Assembly (NCBI GenBank): GCA_964453985.1
Contig: CAYVQB010000005.1
Location: 1 to 51,523 of the forward strand
DNA from: CAYVQB01 sp964453985
GTDB lineage: Bacteria; Babelota; Babeliae; Babelales; UASB340
Reading direction: 5' to 3'
DNA: 51,523 nucleotides
Shown here: positions 26,129 through 34,578 of the stretch, piece after piece
How positions within the stretch are numbered: position 1 is the first letter of the stretch
How the letters are laid out: the number at the start of each line of letters is the position of its first letter
Program-made: the position numbers and the translations under genes
Notes under the pieces: model-generated
Told to the model about the DNA's origin: nothing
The model's input: the letters and a program-made list of their open reading frames with translations, nothing else
Databases searched by the model: none

Positions 26129-26605
26129 CTAAAACTGTCCTCTACGTCCAACAATTCTCACCGTCCAATAATACCTATCAGTTCTTTTATAACGTTTTAT
26201 ATCAAAACCATTCAAACCTGAAGCTTGTAAAAACTCAGAAGAAGGTTCTCCATTTTTAAAATTAAAATATATATAAGCATCTTCAACTTGGGTCATTTTA
26301 CTAATACTTTCTACTATTACTGCAGGATTATATTTTCCAATAAAGCTGGACTCATCAATTTTTTTAAAATTAACATGAAAAGTAACAAAAATAGAATCAA
26401 TCTTACTATCATCATCTATCTGAAGATTATCTTCCCGCAAAGCACTTAATTCGTAAATCCGACGACATAGAACTTTGCTCGGTTTACAAGAAGAAGCAAT
26501 CTTATGAGAAGTTATACAATCACAAGACGCACCATCAAGACTTGCGCTTAAACCGTTAACCCCCAACAAGAATAAAAATGCTAATTTGATCATTTTGTTT
26601 TTCAT
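26129..26605 (-). CDS. Small secreted protein of unknown function
   Basis: 158 residues, signal peptide MKNKMIKLAFLFLLGVNGLSA, and several cysteines early in the mature part (CDC, CK, CRR). The remaining sequence alternates strands and helices without a recognised motif, ending in an arginine-rich YYWTVRIVGRRGQF. An AAGGG Shine-Dalgarno supports the start. It is bracketed by the thioredoxin gene with its terminator and a decayed second copy of the thioredoxin end. It therefore lies inside the footprint of a local duplication. Confidence 0.6.
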   Translation of the reverse strand: MKNKMIKLAFLFLLGVNGLSASLDGASCDCITSHKIASSCKPSKVLCRRIYELSALREDNLQIDDDSKIDSIFVTFHVNFKKIDESSFIGKYNPAVIVESISKMTQVEDAYIYFNFKNGEPSSEFLQASGLNGFDIKRYKRTDRYYWTVRIVGRRGQF

Positions 26606-26725
26606 AAGTTAAACCCTTTTCAATATTATCGTGCTGTTAATAAACTGATGCTTTTTAAGTGATTCAAAATCATAAAGTAAAAAGAATAAAAAACAAATTA
26701 CAGAAAAAACTCTTATAAATTCAAC

Positions 26726-26799
26726 GTTTTAGGCTTCCAACTTGGATCTTTATAAAAGATGACAAAGTTTTCGAAACAATAGAAACTACTTTTAAATAA
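26726..26799 (+). pseudogene. Remnant of a second lipoprotein thioredoxin gene
   Basis: This stretch aligns with the last part of the thioredoxin gene at 25608..26048: the TTTTAGG start of the GVPTF region, a CTTTAT(A/T)AAAGATG(A/G)CAAAGTT block, then GAAACAATAGAAACTACTTT and AAATAA. An internal segment of roughly 25 to 30 bases present in the intact gene is missing, and the frame is broken. It is followed by the same post-gene sequence and terminator as the intact gene. Confidence 0.75.
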
Positions 26800-26846
26800 A
26801 GACTTTAACCTAAACTAAAAAAGAGCAGGGATTTATCCCTGCTCTA
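26726..26846. repeat. Direct repeat of the thioredoxin 3' end and terminator
   Basis: Partner of roughly 25945..26096. The last ~70 bases, from the GAAACAATAG block through the terminator stem, are nearly identical. The copied stem (26819..26846) has lost its T-run on the plus strand but keeps one on the minus strand, where it now follows gene 26854..27561. Confidence 0.8.
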
Positions 26847-26853
26847 ACAAAAC

Positions 26854-27561
26854 TTATCTATGAGGGGCTCTAAACTTTTTGTTTAAATACTTTTCATTTT
26901 GATAAGATTTTTCTTTGTTTCTATTTTTATTACTAATAAACAAAGACTCAAGATTGTCATTTACCTGCTTAATTTTCTTAAGAATAATTGCTTCTTCTTG
27001 AGAAAAAGGCCTTGACTGATAAAGGCGATCTTTAGCTTTTTTCATTTTAATCTCTTTATTAGTTAAGAACCGAATACATCCGTAATCAAATGAGCCTTCT
27101 GATGAAACAGAATGTCGACTATCAGAAAACAACCGGATAAACTCCGAACAAAATTCCTTATCAACATGAAATCTTATTTTCGTTTTCCAATCTCTTAATT
27201 GTTCTAAAAACTTTTTACCTCGAGGCGCGCTTAAAGCATTAATTACGCATTCTGGATTATCTTGCAAATCAAAATATAAATTAGACTCTGCACCTAATCC
27301 AAGAGCAATATAGACCGTTAATTCCTCTAAATCTCTAATACAAATAAACCACTCAGGCAAAGATGTAGATTGATCAGGTATCATTGTAAATGGCATGTGG
27401 TAAACGTCCAGAAATAAAGGTGGTTGATTTGGTATCGAAAATGGCAGGCAATACTCATCAAGCAATAAAGGCGTTTGATCTTGTTCCTGCATCAAATACA
27501 AATTATTAGAACTTAAAACCAATAAAATTAAAAAGATATAAATTCTACGAAACATCACCAA
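26854..27561 (-). CDS. Secreted protein of unknown function with an N-terminal tandem repeat
   Basis: 235 residues with a signal peptide (RRIYIFLILLVLSSNNLYL). Just after it comes a duplicated unit of about 17 residues: PLLLDEYCLPFSIPNQ followed by PLFLDVYHMPFTMIPDQ. The remainder is mixed, with a lysine-rich C-terminal third (KKIKQVNDNLESLF, then KNRNKEK). No family recognised. An AGGAG Shine-Dalgarno supports the start, and the borrowed thioredoxin terminator follows on the minus strand. It is one of a row of secreted unknowns between 26.1 and 28.2 kb. Confidence 0.6.
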   Translation of the reverse strand: MVMFRRIYIFLILLVLSSNNLYLMQEQDQTPLLLDEYCLPFSIPNQPPLFLDVYHMPFTMIPDQSTSLPEWFICIRDLEELTVYIALGLGAESNLYFDLQDNPECVINALSAPRGKKFLEQLRDWKTKIRFHVDKEFCSEFIRLFSDSRHSVSSEGSFDYGCIRFLTNKEIKMKKAKDRLYQSRPFSQEEAIILKKIKQVNDNLESLFISNKNRNKEKSYQNEKYLNKKFRAPHR

Positions 27562-27628
27562 CTCCTTTTTTTTGAAATTAGAAAAAACTTACAACAGCAT
27601 CTAATAAATCAAAATTGCATTTGATCAT

Positions 27629-28216
27629 TTAATAATCAACTTCTTTGCATGTAAAAGTATCCTTAAAAAATTTTTTTACATCAAAAGCATCTTTTCTAAC
27701 GTTGTCATCAGGAAACGCACTGTTAAAACAATATGTAAGTATGTAATTATCTAAATCATACTCTAAAGTAGCCGCAGACTCACAATCATCCCACTTAATA
27801 ACAACTTCTGAAGCATTACAATATAGAATGTCTTTTAATCTTTCAATAAAGTCACCAGGAACAAAATCTCTGAAATTAAACCCTATAAATTTTAGACACG
27901 GAAACTGCCTAATCAAACTCAACAGACTTTCTGTTGGAATATTCTCAAATGATTTTTTAGAAAAATCAAAGACTAACTTCCTAACCAACCGCTTAGGAAT
28001 TTTATCAAATTGTTGTAGGTGCGCAATACCATAGAAAGGCAAAAAGCCACTAAGTGTTCCACTAGGATTATTAAGACCAAATGAATTATCAAGATCTCTA
28101 TCGGGAACACTCAAAGTAACTGATACTCGTCCAAAAGGTATCTTCTCCTGTTCCATCGCACCAATACCACTAAAAACAAAAAATAATACTAATAAATATC
28201 TTATGATTTTGTTCAT
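27629..28216 (-). CDS. Secreted protein of unknown function, LRR-like segment
   Basis: 195 residues, signal peptide MNKIIRYLLVLFFVFSGIGA. A central stretch (VRKLVFDFSKKSFENIP, then LLSLIRQFPCLKFIGFNF) has the strand-helix-strand spacing of a leucine-rich repeat unit. Similar strand-charged-helix-strand units are seen in 33802..34134 and 34204..34578. The similarity is faint and the fold call is inference. A GAAGG Shine-Dalgarno supports the start. It lies 15 bases upstream of the glucokinase stop convergence region and is separate from that operon. Confidence 0.55.
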   Translation of the reverse strand: MNKIIRYLLVLFFVFSGIGAMEQEKIPFGRVSVTLSVPDRDLDNSFGLNNPSGTLSGFLPFYGIAHLQQFDKIPKRLVRKLVFDFSKKSFENIPTESLLSLIRQFPCLKFIGFNFRDFVPGDFIERLKDILYCNASEVVIKWDDCESAATLEYDLDNYILTYCFNSAFPDDNVRKDAFDVKKFFKDTFTCKEVDY

Positions 28217-28231
28217 GAAAACCTTCTAAAA

Positions 28232-29293
28232 TTACTTAATTAAAAAACTAGCAGCACCTAATAAGCCAGCATTGTAATCCATTACAACAAAAATAGGAAC
28301 CTGTTTTAGAAAGCTTTCAAACTTAAAGCTATTAAGAAATTCATTAAAGAAAACATCTGTTTGAAAGATCTCAAGATTTTGTGCAGAAAGTTTGCCTACA
28401 ATAAAAATACCGCCAGAAGCAAGATTATTTAAAGCCATATTTTTGGCTAACCTAGCATAAAACTTTGTAAAATATTTAAAAGTGTTCTTACTTAAAACAT
28501 CTTTATGTTTTGTTTCAGATATTAATACAGAAGAATAATGCTCACCTATAATTTCTTTATGTTCAGGAGTAACTTCAAAGATCATATCTTCTTCTAAATA
28601 CTTATAAATATTGGATATCCCAGAACCAGACACCAGCTCTTCGCATTCAAGATTCTTATCATTATCTTTAGCTCTATTTTGTTTTATAAACTCTGCTAAC
28701 TCAAGCTCATCTTGATCTTGTATTGCAAAATCTGTGTGTCCAGCCTCAGATGCAACATTTAAGTAAGTTTTATTTTTATTATCCCAAACTAACACACTTG
28801 CACCAAGCCCTGTGCCAGCACCGATGATAACAGAGTTAGAATTTAAACTAGGTTTGATATTTTTAGTGACTTGAATTATAGATTCTGGTGGCAGAACTTT
28901 TAGACCATAAGATATTGCCTGAAAATCGTTTAACAAGTGGGCTTGCTGTAACTGAGTTTCTTTTAGAATTTGATCTAAGTCTAGAGTTATCCCAAGATTA
29001 GTAACACAAACAGATTTATTATCACCAGATATTTTACCAGCGACAGCAAAGACAGCTTTTATGAGTTTTATATTATATTTCTCTTTAAAATAATCCAAAA
29101 CTTGATTTATAGGCTTTATAAAATCTTTTAAAGTTTTACTCTTAAAATATAATATCGATATTATTTCAGGGGTTTTGTTTGTGATATCAACAAGAGCAAG
29201 GCGGCTGTTTGTGCCGCCAATATCACACGATAAAACAAATTCGTTATTGGGATTACAATTTTCTTTTAAAATCTCTTCTTTGAATATTGGCAT
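28232..29293 (-). CDS. glk: Glucokinase (Glk type)
   Basis: Phosphorylates glucose with ATP in the cytosol. 353 residues from the ATG at 29293. The phosphate-binding SCDIGGTNSRLAL is at 22-34; LLNDFQAISYGL, IGAGTGLGAS and SEAGHTDFAI follow and fit the Glk/hexokinase family rather than ROK. I chose 29293 because a GGAG lies 8 bases upstream and the residues before it (from 29350) are not conserved. It overlaps the preceding glycosyltransferase by 41 bases. It is the last gene of a GH15-GT-glk cassette and would trap glucose released from alpha-glucan. Confidence 0.9.
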   Translation of the reverse strand: MPIFKEEILKENCNPNNEFVLSCDIGGTNSRLALVDITNKTPEIISILYFKSKTLKDFIKPINQVLDYFKEKYNIKLIKAVFAVAGKISGDNKSVCVTNLGITLDLDQILKETQLQQAHLLNDFQAISYGLKVLPPESIIQVTKNIKPSLNSNSVIIGAGTGLGASVLVWDNKNKTYLNVASEAGHTDFAIQDQDELELAEFIKQNRAKDNDKNLECEELVSGSGISNIYKYLEEDMIFEVTPEHKEIIGEHYSSVLISETKHKDVLSKNTFKYFTKFYARLAKNMALNNLASGGIFIVGKLSAQNLEIFQTDVFFNEFLNSFKFESFLKQVPIFVVMDYNAGLLGAASFLIK

Positions 29294-30449
29294 TCTGGGC
29301 TCCAGACAAAAACTCTTTATAAATTTTAACACACTTGCGCGCAGGCTCATCCCAAGTTAAACATTTAACCTCTTGTAAGCCATCTAAAGAAAGTTTTTTA
29401 AGCTCATCTCTACTCTCTAATAAGTTTATAATCTTCTTACTTACAGAATTTATATCTTTAAAATCAACTTTTAAACAATTCTTAATAACTTCACACGCAC
29501 CTGCAACCTTTGTAATAACAACCGGCGTACCATTCTTCATAGATTCAAGAGGCGTAAGACCAAAAGGCTCGTTACGTGAAGGCATAATATAAAGATCTGA
29601 ATCTTTATAAGCTTGGTCTATCTGTTTACCCTTTAAATATCCCACAAATTTAATCTTATCTTTAATTTTCAGCTTTAGAACTTGTTTTATAAGTTTAGTT
29701 TTTAAATCCCCATCACCTGCAATAATAAACTCTATATTAGAATTCTTTTTTAGAATTTTATTAGCTAATTTAATAAAAGACTCTGGGTTTTTTTGGAAAG
29801 TCAGGCGACCTAAGAATAAAACCTTGTAAACTCTACTCTTTTTCGCAAACTTTTTATCAAGATCTTTTTCTGTTACATACTCAGAATCAGGAGCGATCCC
29901 ATTATGAACAATCTCTATTTTATGCTCTGGAATTTTATAATATTTTATTATTTTATCTTTAGTTACCTTACTTACGGTAAAAATTTTGTCTGCATTATAA
30001 AAGCCAAACTCTTCAATCTTACATGTCTTTTTATTTCTGCACTTATATAAAGATCTATCAAATTCTACTGAATGAACATGTAAAAAAAGAGGCTTACCTG
30101 TTATCTTTTTTACGGCTACGCCGGCCTGAAAAGTCATCCAATCATGTGCATGAATAACATCAAAAGTTTTTTTTAAGCATATTTTTTTACATGCCCTAGT
30201 GTAATGATTAATCTTTGATAATAGATTTTTGTACAAGTTATCATGAGTATTTTTTAAAGAAAATTTATTATCATTTGTAGATACTATCTTACAATTGCTT
30301 ATTTCGCTTTTAAGATTACACGGCAAAACTAAATCTATTTGTGTATCTTGCTTAACAAGCGCACTCACAAGACCATGACAAGCCACACCAAGACCACCCC
30401 AACTGTTAGGTGGAAACTCCCACCCAAGCTTTAACACCCTAATCTTCAT
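29253..30449 (-). CDS. Glycogen-synthase-like glycosyltransferase (GT4/GT5)
   Basis: 398 residues from the ATG at 30449, which has a GGGGGAG Shine-Dalgarno; an upstream ATG at 30485 lacks one. The N-terminus LKLGWEFPPNSWGGLGVACH has the GGLG loop of glycogen and starch synthases. The donor domain has FLGRLTFQKNPESF and the EX7E motif in EPFGLTPLESM. It probably elongates or remodels an alpha-glucan from ADP- or UDP-glucose; a sugar transfer to another acceptor is possible. It lies between a GH15 glucosidase and glucokinase. Confidence 0.82.
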   Translation of the reverse strand: MKIRVLKLGWEFPPNSWGGLGVACHGLVSALVKQDTQIDLVLPCNLKSEISNCKIVSTNDNKFSLKNTHDNLYKNLLSKINHYTRACKKICLKKTFDVIHAHDWMTFQAGVAVKKITGKPLFLHVHSVEFDRSLYKCRNKKTCKIEEFGFYNADKIFTVSKVTKDKIIKYYKIPEHKIEIVHNGIAPDSEYVTEKDLDKKFAKKSRVYKVLFLGRLTFQKNPESFIKLANKILKKNSNIEFIIAGDGDLKTKLIKQVLKLKIKDKIKFVGYLKGKQIDQAYKDSDLYIMPSRNEPFGLTPLESMKNGTPVVITKVAGACEVIKNCLKVDFKDINSVSKKIINLLESRDELKKLSLDGLQEVKCLTWDEPARKCVKIYKEFLSGAQNANIQRRDFKRKL

Positions 30450-30474
30450 TTCTCCCCCAATATTATTTGTCCCC

Positions 30475-32484
30475 TTAGCTCCCATTATTTGTTTTTATTT
30501 TAGGCGGATTACACATCTTACAAATACCTAACCTATCTAGTTTGTCTAAATATTTATTTACCGCAATAATAAAACCTGCATGGCTCCATGTTAACGGTGC
30601 AACAGAAAGAGGCTCTCCTGTTTTAGGATTTAATTGTTCAGATAAAACTCCCGTTTCCATTTTATACTTGTTAACCCACCCAAAAATCTCTACGGCTGGT
30701 TTTAAATCTTCTAGATTTTTAGCTAAATCTATATAATACTCAGCCAACCATAAACTAGTTATAAACCATGGATTACCAGTCGTCTCGTTAGTAACCCTAT
30801 AATAATTATCGTTTTCATATCTTGCGTAACCACCAATAGAACCCGAACATGTTAATTTAGACCTAAAGAATGCCATACTTGATTTTACTCGTTGATCATC
30901 TACAGGTAAAACTTTGTATTCAAATATACCGTAGCAGCTACTGCTATCAACTACACAATCTCTTTTAAGTTGACCATCTTTATAATAAAGTCCTTTTATG
31001 AAAAATTTTTCTTCTGGGTCATAAAGATGTTTTATAATATTTTCTTTTATAGTTTCTGCTGTATGCAAATATTTATCAGCCAAAGATATATCACCAAAAA
31101 TCTTTGTAAAATTATATGCAGCTTTTAGACCAGCATAAACAGTTGCACAAGTGAAAGTGTGTATCCCTAATTTTTCTTCCCAAAGATCGTAACTCTCTTT
31201 AGGCAAACCTAAGTCTTCGTCCATAAAATCACACATAAAATTTGCACTAGGCTTAATAAAATAATCAAAAATTGTTTTTATATAATCATCGTTTTTGTAT
31301 TGTGCATAATGTTTCCATAAAGCATCAAGAACCAATGCCCCCTGATCTTCCTGAATAGGTAACTGAAAATGTCCTTCATGAATCCATGCATGCCAAGAAC
31401 TTCCTAGAGAGCCATTGGCATTATACTTGTGAAAAAGATATCCATCTTTAGTCATAGCCTTACAACAGAACCCAAAAAATTCTTGAGTTATATCTTGATA
31501 TCCAGCACGATCTAAAGATCTGGCAATAAGTGCTCCATCACGAGGCCACATGTATGCATATGTATCTTTTTTTAAAAAGAGAGTGTCTGAGTCACCAGAT
31601 GCTATAAAAGCACCATGCCTATCTACGTGCGTACTTACCAACAACAAAGACCGCTTGAATAAATCTACTATGTTTTCATTCAAATCAAAGAAATCAAATT
31701 TATACTTGTTTACCCATGCTTGCCAATATTTTCCGGTCTGATCAATTAGCTCTTCTGGCTTATTTTTAATTACAAATTCATTTAGCTCAGTTATTTCTGT
31801 ATTTTTTTCACCAGCACATACCCAGTAATAAACAATCTTACTTTCCTTACTATCTAATACAAACTCGAAAGAGATCGTGGAATCAACAGAACCATGCTCT
31901 ATCGGATTATTAGATAATTTGCCATCTTCAGCATCAATATAGGTGCCTTGCAAGCCCCTACTTTCAAAGGCACCTGTCGCATAATCTGTTATACCATGTA
32001 TCTCGCTATTACAAATTAAGCCATTTATCAAAAAATAGTTTTTGTCTTTATAAAAAACTAGCGCTTTTAGTTGTGGATTATAATAAACAGTATTACCAAT
32101 GCTTGAGCCGGCTATCTGAAAAACCTGATGTAAAAACAGTTTTATATCTTGTTTTTTATCTGAAAAGTTTTTTATTCTAATTTTTCTTAAGAAAATATTT
32201 TTTTGATAATGTACGGTATCATTTATTATTATCTCTAACTTGAGCTTATTATTAATGGCACAAACTTCAGTCACCAGGCTATCTTTTTTATAAGAAAGTT
32301 TTTTTTGCCAATCATCAGACTCAAACCAATCAAATTGGCCGTCTACCCATGTTCCAAACCTGTGCATTTTACCATGTACATGATTTTCTTGACCAACATA
32401 CGGATAATAAAAATCTCTTATTTGAGCATCTTTATCTAGGCAAACTAAAATATTCCGGTTACCTAATGCAAAAGCTCTTGCCAT
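30475..32484 (-). CDS. GH15-family glucosidase (glucoamylase-like)
   Basis: 669 residues without a signal peptide, so cytosolic. An N-terminal beta-sandwich (~1-260) precedes an (alpha/alpha)6 barrel. Motifs are YMWPRDGA at 311-318, LPIQEDQGALVLDALW at 375-390, and the catalytic-acid region YDLWEE at 432-437. A C-terminal TGVLSEQLNPKTGEP holds the likely catalytic base. Such enzymes release glucose from alpha-1,4/1,6-glucans; some GH15 members act on trehalose or dextran. With the downstream glycogen-synthase-like gene and glucokinase it forms a glucan cassette. It begins 19 bases after the ccdA stop. Confidence 0.9.
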   Translation of the reverse strand: MARAFALGNRNILVCLDKDAQIRDFYYPYVGQENHVHGKMHRFGTWVDGQFDWFESDDWQKKLSYKKDSLVTEVCAINNKLKLEIIINDTVHYQKNIFLRKIRIKNFSDKKQDIKLFLHQVFQIAGSSIGNTVYYNPQLKALVFYKDKNYFLINGLICNSEIHGITDYATGAFESRGLQGTYIDAEDGKLSNNPIEHGSVDSTISFEFVLDSKESKIVYYWVCAGEKNTEITELNEFVIKNKPEELIDQTGKYWQAWVNKYKFDFFDLNENIVDLFKRSLLLVSTHVDRHGAFIASGDSDTLFLKKDTYAYMWPRDGALIARSLDRAGYQDITQEFFGFCCKAMTKDGYLFHKYNANGSLGSSWHAWIHEGHFQLPIQEDQGALVLDALWKHYAQYKNDDYIKTIFDYFIKPSANFMCDFMDEDLGLPKESYDLWEEKLGIHTFTCATVYAGLKAAYNFTKIFGDISLADKYLHTAETIKENIIKHLYDPEEKFFIKGLYYKDGQLKRDCVVDSSSCYGIFEYKVLPVDDQRVKSSMAFFRSKLTCSGSIGGYARYENDNYYRVTNETTGNPWFITSLWLAEYYIDLAKNLEDLKPAVEIFGWVNKYKMETGVLSEQLNPKTGEPLSVAPLTWSHAGFIIAVNKYLDKLDRLGICKMCNPPKIKTNNGS

Positions 32485-32503
32485 AATAAATTTCCTATCA
32501 AGG

Positions 32504-33331
32504 TTAAATAACTAATTTTATATAACTAGATATTCCCCATGATAGTAAAACGAACGCCAAAATTGCTAGAGCTATTCCTAAAAGGAACTTAATTTTATTA
32601 CCCCTGGCTGTAACAAAATAATATATACTTGCAATCATACATAAAACTGCATATATTTTCATGATTATAAAAGCTGGTAAAAATGGTTGAAGGAAATATC
32701 CGCACATTCCTAAAAGCACAAACCCAAAGAATTTCTTTATCTCCGTCATCCACAATCCAGCTCTTGGCAATAAAAAGAGGGTTGTAGAAAAAGTTCCTAT
32801 AACAATCAATAATAAACCCATTCCAAATGCAAAGAAAAACAATGTGAAAAAGCCTAAAATAGGATTTGCCGCTTTTGCTACAGCACCTAACAATATTGCT
32901 AATGCAGGAGTAAGACATGGAGATGCAACAGTGCCTGAGACTGCTCCAAATAAGAAACCATAGAATAATGACCCACCAACTTTAACATCCCTTTGTTTTG
33001 TTAAAAAACGTGGCATGTAGATTTCATAAAATCCAAACATAGAGAATGCCATATAAATAAAAAATAGAATTATTAAGCCAACCACCCATGGGTTTATAAG
33101 CCATTGCCCAAAGATTACAGTGGTGGTTGCTGCAACATAGCCTAGAATGGCATACACTGTTGCTATACCTAGCACGTAACAAAAAGATAATAGGAAATTA
33201 CGAAATAAAGTTTTTGAAGCTTGTGACTGCAAGATTCCTATCGTTATTGGAATCATTGGATAGATACATGGAGTGAAACTCGCAAGCACTCCTGAGACAA
33301 ATGCAAATAATAATAGTTGATAACCTAACAT
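32504..33331 (-). CDS. ccdA: CcdA/DsbD-type transmembrane thiol-electron carrier
   Basis: 275 residues with about seven membrane helices. The two redox cysteines are C22 in SFTPCIYP and C139 in VASPCLTP, the hallmark pair of the DsbD transmembrane domain and CcdA. Such proteins pass reducing equivalents from cytosolic thioredoxin across the inner membrane to exported thioredoxin-like partners. No DsbD periplasmic domains are fused. The lipoprotein thioredoxin at 25608 is a plausible acceptor. A GGGGAAGGG Shine-Dalgarno supports the start. It heads the transcript leading into the GH15 gene. Confidence 0.88.
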   Translation of the reverse strand: MLGYQLLLFAFVSGVLASFTPCIYPMIPITIGILQSQASKTLFRNFLLSFCYVLGIATVYAILGYVAATTTVIFGQWLINPWVVGLIILFFIYMAFSMFGFYEIYMPRFLTKQRDVKVGGSLFYGFLFGAVSGTVASPCLTPALAILLGAVAKAANPILGFFTLFFFAFGMGLLLIVIGTFSTTLFLLPRAGLWMTEIKKFFGFVLLGMCGYFLQPFLPAFIIMKIYAVLCMIASIYYFVTARGNKIKFLLGIALAILAFVLLSWGISSYIKLVI

Positions 33332-33428
33332 ACCCTTCCCCCTCGATTTGATTAATATAAAATTATATCTAACTAAAGTTAAACCAAAAGCACCAAAATA
33401 TTCAAGAGTTTGTAATGATTATGCTAAA

Positions 33429-33465
33429 ATAAGGCATAACCCAAAAAGCTTAGGGGAGTGCCTAT
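33429..33465. promoter_or_regulatory. Imperfect inverted repeat in the ccdA / 33585 intergenic region
   Basis: ATAAGGCA (33429-33436) pairs with TGCCTAT (33459-33465), and an inner CCC/GGG pair sits across a ~10-base loop. It lies about 100 bases from each divergent gene. It could be an operator or leader hairpin. No T-run follows it, so it is not a terminator. Confidence 0.3.
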
Positions 33466-33584
33466 ATAGCTGAATTACGAGTATAGATCTACTTGCAAAA
33501 TATTATATATTTTGATATTAATTAACACTCGTTATAAATTAATATTTAATTTAACTCCCTACATAAAATACAGTGAATTTACAT

Positions 33585-33806
33585 ATGAAAAAAATTTATA
33601 AAATAACTTTATTGTCTTGTTTCTGCACAGCTTTCTTTGGTTTAAATGCAGGTAATTCATTCATGTGCCATCGATTATTCATGGAACAACGTTGGGTTGA
33701 AAGACTTGAGACAAAAAGGAGACAACAACAAAGACAAAATAATAGAAATAGAAAAGACAACAAATCAAATCATCAACATAATAATAAAGGAAGGAAACAA
33801 GATTAA
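33585..33806 (+). CDS. Small secreted, glutamine/asparagine/arginine-rich protein
   Basis: 73 residues from the ATG at 33585: signal peptide MKKIYKITLLSCFCTAFFGLNA, then a very basic, low-complexity tail (KRRQQQRQNNRNRKDNK). No Shine-Dalgarno precedes either this ATG or the one 12 bases upstream. I recognise no family. It may be a real short exported protein or the decayed front of a longer gene; the next frame (33802..34134) takes over exactly at its stop codon. Confidence 0.4.
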   Translation: MKKIYKITLLSCFCTAFFGLNAGNSFMCHRLFMEQRWVERLETKRRQQQRQNNRNRKDNKSNHQHNNKGRKQD

Positions 33807-34134
33807 TAAGCCTAACAAAAAAATCAACCTAATTTGTTTTGTATTTTTCTCAATATTTTATTCTGGTTATTCAGGAATCAGATCTAGTCGTATAAAAAAT
33901 GATATCTACAAGATACCATCAATAAGACAAGAAAACCCTCTAAGCCCAGAAGTCAAAATACGAGTAAATCAAGCCTTAGCAAAATATGAAGGTGTCATCC
34001 TGGTTATAGATTTGAGAAAGATATATCTGGGAGAACCTGAAACACAGAAAAAAGTTCGTAAATTGATCAAAGAGTATCTAAAAGAAAGAACCATTAAATA
34101 TCTTGACCTCCAAATTATACAAACACAATCTTGA
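33802..34134 (+). CDS. Small secreted protein, apparent ATT start or frameshift; paralogue of 34204..34578
   Basis: About 110 residues if started at ATT 33802, which overlaps the stop of the preceding gene and follows a GGAAGGAAAC Shine-Dalgarno. This gives a sensible signal peptide (KKINLICFVFFSIFYSGYSG). The only in-frame ATG (33646) would add a non-hydrophobic leader buried in the previous gene. The mature part matches the next gene: PE...RV...L..Y, a VILVIDLRKIYLGEPE strand, then a basic helix and a KYLDLQII strand. Whether an ATT start, a +1 frameshift or gene decay explains it is open. Confidence 0.4.
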   Translation: MNKPNKKINLICFVFFSIFYSGYSGIRSSRIKNDIYKIPSIRQENPLSPEVKIRVNQALAKYEGVILVIDLRKIYLGEPETQKKVRKLIKEYLKERTIKYLDLQIIQTQS

Positions 34135-34146
34135 ATAACTTGCCTA

Positions 34147-34176
34147 TTGTGACGGTTCTCTTATAGCCTATATAAT
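34147..34176 (+). promoter_or_regulatory. Probable promoter of 34204..34578
   Basis: TTGTGA (34147-34152) and a perfect TATAAT (34171-34176) are separated by 18 bases and lie 27 bases before the start codon. Confidence 0.5.
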
Positions 34177-34203
34177 CAAAAACAAAGGGTAGGAGAGTTT
34201 ACC

Positions 34204-34578
34204 ATGATAAACAAATTTTTCTTTGTATTTATATTATTCTCAAACATCTCAAGCATATACTCTGGACGATATACTTATAAAGATTGCAACAATAATGATG
34301 AATCATACGTATTCGTAAAAACTCCAAACGAATACAAAATCATAAAAACCAATAATATTAGAGTGTTACGTCCTGAAATAATTGAACGAGTAGAAATTGG
34401 ATTAAACCATTATAATCCAACAATAAACCCCATACTCATTATCGACCTAATAGGGATAATATTTGAGGAAGAAACACGAGAAATAGACTTTCAATTAATA
34501 AGAAATTATGTAAATAAAATATCAACTATAAAAATAGAAGAAATAGGGTATGATCTCTATTGGGATAGAACAACTTGA
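34204..34578 (+). CDS. Small secreted protein of unknown function
   Basis: 124 residues with a signal peptide (MINKFFFVFILFSNISSIYS). The mature part has RPEIIERVEIGLNHY, a strand INPILIIDLIGIIFEEE, then a helix and a final strand, aligning with 33802..34134. The two are tandem paralogues. A single strand-helix-strand unit of this type recalls a leucine-rich repeat, but no repeat array is present. A GGAGAG Shine-Dalgarno and a good promoter support expression. Its 3' end overlaps the convergent gene by 22 bases. Confidence 0.6.
   Translation: MINKFFFVFILFSNISSIYSGRYTYKDCNNNDESYVFVKTPNEYKIIKTNNIRVLRPEIIERVEIGLNHYNPTINPILIIDLIGIIFEEETREIDFQLIRNYVNKISTIKIEEIGYDLYWDRTT

Noticed and set aside
29294..29350. 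Upstream start for glucokinase
   Set aside because: The extra 19 residues overlap the end of the glycosyltransferase gene and have no ribosome site; the ATG at 29293 has a GGAG.
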